Shown here one piece after another: positions 46,547-55,600 of a stretch of DNA of 64,000 bases. The position numbers were made by a program, and so were the translations under genes. Under the pieces are notes generated by a model. That model did not search any database. It was given only the letters and a program-made list of their open reading frames with translations, and was not told where the DNA came from. Every line of letters begins with the position of its first letter. The first letter of the stretch is position 1. This DNA is from Microglena sp. YARC (Eukaryota > Chlorophyta > Chlorophyceae > Chlamydomonadales > Chlamydomonadaceae). The stretch is from assembly GCA_022414725.1 (NCBI GenBank), contig CM039462.1, forward strand, positions 129,416,363-129,480,362. Direction: 5' to 3'.

Positions 46547-46640
46547 CAATGTGTTGTGAGAGCCTACTCGAGCTGACAGGTTGACTATCTTGTAGAATCC
46601 TGTATGTGCGTGTTTTTGATTGTGTGGGTTTGTGTGGGTG
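45560..46640 (-). repeat. Acceptor-edge copies of SDR exon 2 in G/T-rich repeats
   Basis: Four further copies of the exon start lie upstream on the minus strand at 45787, 45966, 46363 and 46599. Each follows ACAG and reads GATTC(T)-CAAGATAGTCAACCTGTCAGC or a close variant, that is FSKIVNLSARVGS. Each then departs into TCACAACAC and a poly-C/CACCC tract (plus strand poly-G). Two have in-frame stops. Spacing is about 180-240 bp, or double that. The intervening sequence is GTGGG-type repeat with G-runs. Confidence 0.8.
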
Positions 46641-46784
46641 GGTGGGTGTGGGGGAAGGGGAGATCAGGGAGGGTGTTGCGTGTATGTGTTTGCGTGGGTG
46701 GGTGGGTGGGTGGGTGCACAAATATGGTGCGCAAATTGTACGCAAATAGTACGCAAATAAGTAAAAAATGGTACACACTGAGTA

Positions 46785-46789
46785 CACAA

Positions 46790-46822
<33 letters not shown>

Positions 46823-46844
46823 TAATCATATGGTTCATATGGGC

Positions 46845-46893
<49 letters not shown>

Positions 46894-46955
46894 TGGGAAA
46901 TATGGCTAATATGGTTCATAATAATAATAATAATAATAATAATATGGTTCATATG
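46785..46955. repeat. AAT trinucleotide microsatellite
   Basis: Interrupted runs of AAT with ATATGGTTCATATGG spacers, within SDR intron 1. Confidence 0.9.
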
Positions 46956-47126
46956 GTTCACAAATATGTAAAACTGATACACAAAGATGTATACATCTGT
47001 GTATGTTGTGTTATAAAGTGTATACACACCCACCACCCACCCACCCACATGAAATTAATATCCACAGTGTATACATTTAAACAAGGTATTTAGACATCTG
47101 TGCAGGTTGTGTTAATCTGTACACAA

Positions 47127-47155
47127 GGGGGGGGGGGGGGGGGGAGGGGGGGGGC
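47127..47155. repeat. Poly-G tract
   Basis: Near-continuous G residues in SDR intron 1. Confidence 0.85.
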
Positions 47156-47254
47156 AGGAAGAGAGATTTTTGGCCGCATCATCAATACTGTGTCTGCTTC
47201 AGGTGGGAGTTGGAATTGTCCTTACATATAATCTTTGGTGGTCTGGATGGGGAC

Positions 47255-47880
47255 GTAGTACACATATATGGTACACAAATGTGGTACGCAAATATGTAAG
47301 AATGGTACAGAAATGGTGCACAACAAGTACACATCAAGTACACAAATATGGTTCACAAATTCGTAAAAATGGTACACAAATATGGTACACAAATATGTAA
47401 AATGGTACACAAATGGTGCACAACAAGGACACAACAAGTACACAAATATGGTTCACAAATTCGTAAAAATGGTACACAAATATGGTACACAAATATGGTA
47501 CACAAATATGTAAAATAGTACACAAATGGTGCACAACAAGGACACAACAAGTACACAAATATGGTTCACAAATATGTAAACATGGTGCACAAATGGTGCA
47601 CAACAAGTTCACACATATGGTACGCAAACAAGTACAAATGGTACACAAATGGTGCACAACAAGTAAACAACAAGTACTCAAATATGGTGCACAAATATGT
47701 AAAACTGGTACGCAAATGGTAGACAACAAGTACACAAATATGGTGCACATTGTTTTTAATGGTACGCAAATGGTGCACACATATGGTACACAAATATGTA
47801 AAAATGGTACACAAATGGTACACAACAAGATTACACATATGGTACACATGTGGTACACAAATATGTGTACATCTTTGTAT
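47255..47880. repeat. Minisatellite ATGGTACACAAATATG
   Basis: Repeats of AAATGGTACACAAATATGG and ACAACAAGTACACAA in SDR intron 1. The long minus-strand frame that continues from exon 1 through this repeat is an artefact; exon 1 ends at a donor at 47947. Confidence 0.85.
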
Positions 47881-47947
47881 TTTGTGTTCATCTGTACATT
47901 TAATTTTTGGTGGTCTGGAAAGCAGCATAGCTCATAACAGGTCTTAC

Positions 47948-48668
47948 CAGGTGTGATAGCTGGAGAAGGCTCTCTCTTCTTCTTCAACAGCGGAACAAGC
48001 GCCTTGGTCAGCATTACATGGCCGATGAGATTCGTCTGCAAGCTCATCTCCAGCCAGTCGCGATCTATGTTCATAATTGATCTCTCGGGCCCAGCGGTGG
48101 TCTTCCCGTCCCCCAGCACGCCAGCGACATTGAGCAGCACCCGGATATCCCCCGTGAGCTTTGCTGCGTCCTCCCCGGCTTTATCAATCGTCTCCTGGCG
48201 AGCGAAATCGACTTGAAGCAAGTGCAGGCGTGATGGAAACTTCGACTGCAGCTCCCGTAGTGCTAGGGTGTCTATCGTACGAGACAGGCCAATCACAGAC
48301 CCTTCGGTACGGTGCAGGAGCTGTCTAGTAAACTCTAAGCCGATCCCGCGATTGCAGCCAGAAACGGCATAAAAGTCTCCAGGAGAAGATTTCAGTGGAA
48401 GAGTTGATACCTCGAAGGTGCGAGCTGCCTGCGCTGACGTAGCTAGTCGTGCAGCCTGTGTGAGCATGCTGGGGACGGATGCTAACCGTCTTCTAGCTGC
48501 AACTTGTGTGCGCATGGTTGACAGCATGGTTGGTGCACCAATTTGAATGCCAGCAGAGAATAATTGTGATCTAAAAGTCGTCTCGTTGCCATGGAAGGTT
48601 AAGATGGCACTGCGCGGCGATCGCATGCCAGTCCTACCAACCGCTATGTGGCATGTTCTTGTCCCCAT
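47948..48668 (-). CDS. SDR exon 1 (C-factor-like short-chain dehydrogenase)
   Basis: First exon of an NAD(P)-dependent short-chain dehydrogenase/reductase of the C-factor/CsgA-like group. From the 48668 ATG the Rossmann glycine motif SGCNRGIG is at about residues 103-110. RVLLNVAGVLGDG (the NAG motif, here NVAG) and LQTNLIGHVMLTKAL (structural Asn) follow. The exon ends in phase 1 at CCTG/GTAAGACC. The N-terminus is long, and a second start at 48527 (MLSTMRTQVAARRRLASV) would give an Arg/Ser/Ala-rich, acid-poor leader typical of organelle targeting. With that start the spliced protein has 304 residues; from 48668 it has 351. Substrate unknown. A TIR element lies 190 bp upstream. Confidence 0.85.
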
Positions 48669-48855
48669 GTGACCCCCCGATGTGACCCCGCCCCGGAGAC
48701 TGTGGCCCCCAGGCCCTGCCCCCAGGGCCCAGGCCCCAGGCCATGCCTTTGCCCCTGGCTTGCTCTACCTGAGATTAACCCCGAGTAACCCGCTAACCCG
48801 CTAAGTGAAAGCCACTACTGCAGCTGGATGATAGCAAAAACCTTACATACTTGGG

Positions 48856-49409
48856 TACCCGTACGCGCCTTAAGTATTGGCAAGATTAAGTATTGGCAAA
48901 TGTCATTTTGCCCCTAAAAGTGGGTCTCAGAAAAACATGGCAAAACTAACTTGGCAAAGGGGTCTATGGCTTTGACTGTCTCAAGCTCAGACCTGAAATC
49001 CAGTTGGAAATGGTTATTATGTTATTGTTACATTTCTTTCTTACATGTTCACCAAGGAGTCTGCCCAAGCTTGCTGTAAAACATGTAACAATTCAAATCA
49101 GGAGCATTAAACTTGCTAGGGCTTAAAAGCCAGACCGGTACATGGCTCCAGCCAGCCAAATTGCTGGCAGGAGCCATGTAACCAAGTTCAAGGTCAAGTA
49201 CATGTTCACGAAGTAGTCTGCCCAAGCTTGCTGAAAATAAAACCATGTAGAAATTCAAATCAGGAACATTTAACTTGCTAGGGCTTATTAGACAGAAAAC
49301 CATGGTAACCGTAACTTGGCAAAGGCCAACCACCTGGAGTGGTCCCAAGCTGGATCCCTAATCCGGTTTGGCAAATGGTCGTTTGCCAATACTAAAGGCG
49401 CATACGGTA
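48856..49409. mobile_element. Non-autonomous TIR element (about 554 bp) upstream of the SDR
   Basis: The left end TACCCGTACGCGCCTTAAGTATTGGCAA and the reverse complement of the right end agree over about 27 bp with three mismatches or gaps (shared core GCGCCTT-AGTATTGGCAA). Inside is a diverged tandem pair (TCTGCCCAAGCTTGCTG at about 49061 and 49219). There is also a hairpin, TACATGGCTCC/GGAGCCATGTA, at 49139-49181. No transposase is encoded. No clear target duplication was seen. Confidence 0.55.
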
Positions 49410-49599
49410 TGCTTTTGTCAAGTGGTAGCCGAAAGGTTTATATAAAGGGGACGTCTATATTAAATCATGTGAAATTGTCATCAGATGTATAATATAATGT
49501 GATTTTTATGATGCCGTCAGTCTGACTAGGCTCAAGCAACCATTTATATACAATATCATATCATGCAATTTGTACGATATCACATGATATCATAGTAGC

Positions 49600-49770
49600 C
49601 TTTGGAAAAAGACAAATTACAAGGGGAAAATATTACAAGGGGCTCATGTCCTAGCAGTGAGACAACACCGCCCTAAAGTCGGACACGAGAAACCACCCGC
49701 CGTCTTCCGGCAGCGGGGCTCGAACTTCGGTTGCCGAAGCCTTAACGACCGGGTCTGGACCATACTGCCC
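49600..49770 (-). mobile_element. tRNA-derived SINE-like element, minus strand
   Basis: On the minus strand a tRNA-like head runs from 49770: GGCAGTATGGTCC..., an A-box-like CGGTCGTTAAGGC and a B-box GAAGTTCGAGCCCC, ending CGCTGCC at 49709. The anticodon arm is shortened. The T-arm part GCAACCGAAGTTCGAGC resembles the tRNA-like gene at 9766-9837. The body ends in repeats of CCCCTTGTAAT (49615-49645), a SINE-like tail. Confidence 0.5.
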
Positions 49771-50189
49771 TCCAGACTGGGCACAGGGGTCTTCATCATA
49801 TGATATACCGGCCCCTAGTTATATTACCTGGCGCGATCAATTACTTCGCGGATGGCTGATCCCGTTTCGACTACTGGCTCAATGGTAGAGGACGACGAAA
49901 AAATAAGGTGCGGGGTTCCCATCCAAGCGTTATTAATCCTTTTGTATAAGCAGATGGCTGTTATATCTACTATGGGTTGCATCTACTGTGCAACCATACA
50001 TGCACTGACTTTTTTTGACTGAAATCTTACCCAAGGGCGCATACTCCCTCGTTCCGAATAGGAATCTTTTGATTCCAACACTGGCTGGTTTCATGACTTA
50101 CGTTGTGCTCTCCACAAGCTAGGATCCAGTAAAACCTCAACATTTTGGAGGCTGTAGATGTCGAAGGTATTATGTCTGAAGTTTTTTAG
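49771..50189. other. No gene seen
   Basis: No feature supported; it may include unrecognised LINE sequence just before 50190. Confidence 0.4.
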
Positions 50190-50738
50190 TCATGGAGGTT
50201 TAAGTACCCAAGTGACACCAATGCAGTCAGAGACATCCCTGATGAGAGAAGGGTTGGCTTTAAACGCCTCCGATACCAGAAATGGTTCGCAGCCAACAGC
50301 AATGATGAGAATGGCCTGATTCCCTTTATATCCGCCTTGCATAAGCAGGATCAGATTCGTTCTATAGCACAGTTTAGAATGGGTTCCCATTGGCTGAACA
50401 CAGAAAGAATGAGGGTGGTGGATAGAGCACACATCCCTCGTTCAATGAGACACTGTCAAATGTGTGGTTTCCAAAAGCCTGAGGATGAAATGCATATGTT
50501 TGATTGCCCTTTTTATAATGATATTTGCCTCCGCTACCAGAAGCTGTTTACAGATATTTATAGGCATGTCCATGAGGATACCGACTTAACCGTATGGAAT
50601 GTGGAATTCTGCGATTCCACATTCAGAACCTATATGAATGGAAATGGCACTAAGACTTTTTGGAGCAACCTAGCCGACTATCTTTCTACTTGTAGAAGAG
50701 CAAGACAGGAAGCCCTTGACTGCTTAGTGGCACCGTAA
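50190..50738 (+). pseudogene. 5'-truncated LINE ORF2 C-terminus
   Basis: Open for 182 codons after an in-frame TAG. The translation has FKRLRYQKWF, IRSIAQFRMGSHWLNTE and a zinc-finger-like segment, CQMCGFQKPEDEMHMFDCPF. The pattern C-x2-C-...-H-x4-C followed by a Tyr/Arg-rich stretch is typical of the C-terminal region of non-LTR retrotransposon ORF2 proteins. No reverse transcriptase or endonuclease precedes it, so it is a truncated insertion. It ends with TAA at 50736-50738. The following 220 bp to about 50960 (CCACCAAAACGGTGG hairpin, T-rich end) may be its 3' UTR. Confidence 0.6.
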
Positions 50739-51091
50739 TTTATTATCCCTTTTTCTTCTTCTTGTGACTTCTCATTTGTTAGCTTCTTACCTCCGCCACT
50801 GTAAGTGGTTGATATCTGGGTCCTGCTCTAGGGGGTTTAATACCTACGCCACCAAAACGGTGGTTGGGAGTTAGGTTTGTTTGTCCTCGACACAACCCTG
50901 ATGTAATGGTTTTTTTTGCTTTGTGGGTGCTTTTTCTTTTTGTTTAAAGCACAGAGTCTCATACACCCTCGCGGTGTCAAGTAGACTTTAACATGTAATG
51001 TAAGGAAAGGCTCCGCCACATCACATATAATCCTCCCAGTCCTGTACTTGTGCAGGGAGACCCACCCTGTGAGACGAAAATCCTTTTAGTG

Positions 51092-51192
51092 CCCTGCCCC
51101 CCCCCCCCCACCCCCCCCACCCCCCCACCCCCCCACCCCCCACCCCACCCCACCCCACCCCCCACCCCCCCCCCCACCCACCCCCACCACCA
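51092..51192. repeat. Poly-C/CCCCA tract
   Basis: C-runs interrupted by single A residues, followed by a GGTGGTGTGG tract at 51243-51285. Confidence 0.9.
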
Positions 51193-51660
51193 CCTATCAA
51201 GATTATGATACAGAAACCCTGCAGAAACCTTAACAAGCCTGACTGGTGGTGTGGTGGGGTGGTGGTGGTGGTGTGGGTGGGGTGGGAGCCCACCCGCTGT
51301 TGGCATAATACGTGGCCCAGGTGGCTCCTCAAACCCGCCTCCACCCGTGACGTCACGATAAGAGCCTAATTTATCGACGTGGAGATTCCGTTTCAACGAA
51401 CTAGGTAACAACGAAGAGTTGCACGCGACAAATTGCAGCCAACGTTTTATTAGAAATCGCAGCAGTCGCACTCGCATCGTGACGCGCATGCACGCAAGAA
51501 AACATATTCACACCCTCTGGCCAACCCATTCCGACACGATCGTGCACTGCCCCTTGCGTCTTTCGTCCGCGCGCTCGACTGACTCATACACACAGGCTAT
51601 CTGAATTATCAGCTGCGACTCGGCTGTGAATTGACGTCAATCCCACCAGACAGGTTTGTA
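51193..51660. other. No gene seen
   Basis: Apart from the GGTGG tract, no feature was recognised. Confidence 0.4.
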
Positions 51661-51664
51661 AACC

Positions 51665-51718
51665 TTGTATGTGCATGTGTGTGTGGGGTGGGGGGGGTGG
51701 GGGGGGGGGGGGGGGGGG

Positions 51719-51753
<35 letters not shown>

Positions 51754-52110
51754 GTGGGGGGGGGGGGAGTCTGCAGGTGCACGTGTGTGTGTGTGTGGGG
51801 GTGAGTGTGTGGTTGCGTGGGTGGGTGCATGTGTATGGGTGCGTGCGTGAGTGTGTGTGAGTGTGTGGGTGTGTGTGGGTGTGTGAGCGTGGGTGTGTGC
51901 GTGTTTGTGTGAGCGTGTGGGCGCGTGTGTCGCGTGCCATTGTGTGTGGTGTGTGCGTGTGGAGGTGAGGAGGGGATGTTTGTGTGTTTGTGTGTGTTTG
52001 GGGTGGGGGGTGGGTGTGGCGACGTGTGTGTGTGTGTGTGTTGGGTTGCATGTGTGTGTGGATGTGGTGGTGGTGTGTGTTTGCAGGCGTGGGTGTGTGT
52101 GTGTGCTCGG
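51665..52110. repeat. GT/G-rich microsatellite
   Basis: GTGTGT and poly-G runs; open frames on both strands are artefacts of composition. Confidence 0.9.
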
Positions 52111-52134
52111 AAATAGTGGCCGTCCATTAGTCAC

Positions 52135-52375
52135 CCATGTTTGTCAGTGTTTGTCTATGTATGTGAAATGTTGGTGGATTCACAACATGTCTGTTGTTTG
52201 TCAGTGTGTGTCTATGTATGTGAGAGGTTGGTGGATTCACTACATGTGTGTTGTTTGACAGTGTTTGTCAGTGTGTGTCTATGTATGTGAGAGGTTGGTG
52301 GATTCACAACATGTCTGTTGTTTGTCAGTGTGTGTCTATGTACTTGAGAGGTTGGTGGATTCACAACACAGCAAC
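52135..52375. repeat. Tandem repeat of about 60 bp, four units
   Basis: Each unit has GTCAGTGTGTGTCTATGTATG followed by GAGAGGTTGGTGGATTCACA and ACATGTCTGTTG. Confidence 0.85.
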
Positions 52376-52384
52376 CTTCAACAC

Positions 52385-52600
52385 ATAATGGACTTTCCAT
52401 CCAAAGCCATAAGTGCTCTTCAGTGTGTATATGTGTGTGTGTGGGGGGGGGGATTGTGTCTAAGGGTGTGTGGAGGTGGCTATTGGGGTGAAGGGGGGTG
52501 AAGAGGGCTTTTCAGACATGTCGGATCTGGATGATGGAGGTGGAGGTGCCATGGGCAATGACTTTCCATCCGACGCCATAGGTGCTCTTCACTGAAAATT
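52385..52600 (-). other. Two related exon-like fragments, possibly ABC transporter
   Basis: On the minus strand two fragments share KSTYG(F/V)GWKV: one at about 52425-52386 (LKSTYGFGWKVHYVLKVAV) and one at about 52595-52510 ([15 protein letters not shown]). The second follows an acceptor-like TTTTCAG. LKxxYGxGYxL is a conserved segment after the nucleotide-binding domain of ABCA-type transporters, so this could be the edge of such an exon, but the match is short. The pair fits the exon-edge duplication pattern of the other genes in the window. Confidence 0.3.
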
Positions 52601-52614
52601 TGGTGGCTCTTCTC

Positions 52615-55600
52615 TGCATGCTTCTCTGCAACCATTTCTGCACCCTCTCTGCGCCCCTCTCTGCACCCCTCTCTGCACCCTTCTCTGCACCCCCCTTTGC
52701 ACCCTTCTCTGCACCCCTCTCTGCACCCTTCTCTGCACCCCTCTCTGCACCCTTCTCTGTACCCTTCTCTGCACCCCTCTCTACACCCTTCTCTGCACCC
52801 CTCTCTGCACCCTTCTCTGCACCCCTCTCTGAAACCCCTCTCTGCACCCTTCTCTGCACCCCCCCCTCTCTGAACCCCATCTCTGCACCTTCTTCTCTGC
52901 ACCCTTCTCTGCACCTTCTCTGCACCCTTTTCTGCGTCCTTCTCTTCACCCCTTCTCTGCACCCCTCTCTGCACCCTTCTCTCGCACTTCTCTGCACCCC
53001 TCTCTGCACCCCCTCTCTGCACCCTTCTCTGCACCCTTCTCTGCACCCTCTCTGCACCCCTCTCTGCACCCTTCTCTGCACCCCTTCTCTGCACCCTTCT
53101 CTGCACCCTTCTCTGCACCCTTCTCTGCACCCTTCTCTCTCTGCACCCTTCTCTGCACCCTTCTCTGCACCCTTCTTCTGCACCCCTTCTCTGCACCCCT
53201 TCTCTGCACCTTCTCTGCACACCCTTCTCTGAACCCCTCTCTGCACCCTTCTCTGCACCCCTTCTCTGCACCCTTCTCTGCACCCCTCTCTGCACCCTTC
53301 TCTGCACCCCTTCTCTGCACCCCTTCTCTGCACCCCTCTCTCTGCACCCCTCTCTGCACCCTTCTCTGCACCCCTTCTCTGCACCCTTCTCTGCACCCCT
53401 CTCTGCACTCTGCACCCTTCTCTGCACCCCTCTCTCTGCACCCTTCTCTGCACCCCTTCTCTGCACCCCTTCTCTGCACCCTTCTCTGCACCCTTCTCTG
53501 CACCCTTCTCTGCCACCCTCTCTGCACCCTTCTCTGCACCCTCTCTGCACCCTTCTCTGCACACCTTCTCTGCACCCCTTCTCTGCACCCCTCTCTGCAC
53601 CCCTTCTCTGCACCTTCTCTGCACCCCTCTCTGCACCCTTCTCTGCACCCCTCTCTGCACCCTCTCTGCACCCTTCTCTGCACCCTTCTCTGCACCCTTC
53701 TCTGCACCCTTCTCTGCACCCTCTCTGCACCCTTTTCTGCACTTCCTTCTCTGCACCCCTTCTCTGCACCCTTCTCTACCCCTTCTCCACCCTCTCTGCA
53801 CCCTTCTCTGCACCCCTCTCTGCACCCTTCTCTGCACCCCTCTCTGCACCCCTCTCTGCACCCTCTGCACCCCTCTCTGCACCCTCTCTGCACCCCTCTC
53901 TGCACCCCTTCTCTGCATCTCTGCACCCTTCTCTGCACCCTTCTCTGCACCCTTCTCTGCACCCCTTCTCTGCCCTTCTTCTGCACCCCTCTCTGCACCC
54001 TTCTCTGCACCCTTCTCTGCACCCTCTCTGCACCCTCTCTGCACCCTTCTCTGCACCCTCTCTGCCACCCCCTCTCTGCACCCTTCTCTGCACCTCTCTG
54101 CACCCTTCTGCACCCTTCTCTGCCCTCTCTGCACCCCTCTCTGCACCCTTCTCTGCACCCTTCTCTGCACCCTTCTCTGCACCCCTCTCTGCACCCTTCT
54201 CTGCACCCTTCTCTGCACCCCTCTCTGCACCCTTCTCTGCACCCCTCTCTGCACCCCTTCTCTGCACCCTTCTCTGCACCCTCTCTGCACCCCTTCTCTG
54301 CACCCTCTCTGCACCCCTCTCTGCACCCTTCTCTGCACCCTTCTCTGCACCCTCTCTGCACCCTTCTCTGCACCCCTCTCTGCACCCTCTCTGCACCCTC
54401 TCTGCACCCTCTCTGCACCCTCTCTGCCACCCCTCTCTGCACCCTCTCTGCACCCCTCTCTGCACCCTTCTCTGCCCTTCTCTGCACCCCTCTCTGCACC
54501 CCTCTCTGCACCCTCTCTGCACCCTTCTCTGCACCCTTCTCTCCCTCTCTGCACCCCTTCTCTGCACCCTCTCTGCACCCCCTCTCTCTGCACCCTTCTC
54601 TGCACCCCTTCTCTGCACCCTTCTCTGCACCCTTCTCTGCACCCCTCTCTGCACCCTTCTCTGCACCCTTCTCTGCACCCCTCTCTGCACCCTCTCTGCA
54701 CACCCTTCTCTGCACCCTTCTCTGCACCCTTCTCTGCACCCCCTCTCTGCACCCCTCTCTGCCCTCTCTGCACCCCTCTCTGCACCCTTCTCTGCATCCT
54801 TCTCTGCACCCCTTCTCTGCACCCTTCTCTGCACCCCTCTCTGCCACCCTCTCTGCACCCTTCTCTGCACCCCTTCTCTGCTGCACCCTTCTCTGCACCC
54901 CTCTCTGCACCCTTCTCTGTCTGCACCCCTTCTCTGCACCCCTTCTCTGCACCCTTCTCTGCACCCTTCTCTGCACCCTCTCTGCAACCCTCTCTGCCCC
55001 CTTCTCTGCACCCTTCTCTGCACCCCTCTCTGCACCCCTCTCTGCACCCTTCTCTGCACCCTTCTCTGCACCCTTCTCTGCACTCTGCTTCTCTGCACCC
55101 TCTCTGCACCCCTCTCTGCAACCCTTCTCTGCCACCCTTCTCTGCACCCCTTCTCTGCACTTCTCTGCACCCTTCTCTGCACCCTCTCTGCACCCTCTCT
55201 GCACCCTTCTCTGCACCCTCTCTGCACCCTTCTCTGCACTTCTCTGCATTCTCTGCACCCTTCTCTGCACCCTTCTCTGCACCCTTCTCTGCACCCCTCT
55301 CTGCACCCTTCTCTGCACCCTTCTCTGCACCCTTCTCTGCACCCTTCTCTGCACCCTTCTCTGCACCCCTCTCTGCACCCTTCTCTGCACCCTTCTCTGC
55401 ACCTTTCTCTGCACCCTTCTCTGCACCCCTCTCTGCACCCTTCTCTGCACCCTTCTCTGCACCCCTTCTCTGCACCCTTCTCTGCACCCCTTCTCTGCAC
55501 CCCTCTCTGCACCCTCTCTGCACCCTTCTCTGCACCCTTCTCTGCACCCCTTCTCTGCACCCTTCTCTGCACCCTTCTCTGCACCCTTCTCTGCACCCTT

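Noticed and set aside
47334..47947. C-terminal extension of SDR exon 1 through the ATGGTACACAAATATG repeats
   Set aside because: A GTAAG donor at 47947 restores homology to exon 2 with correct phase; the extension is intronic minisatellite.
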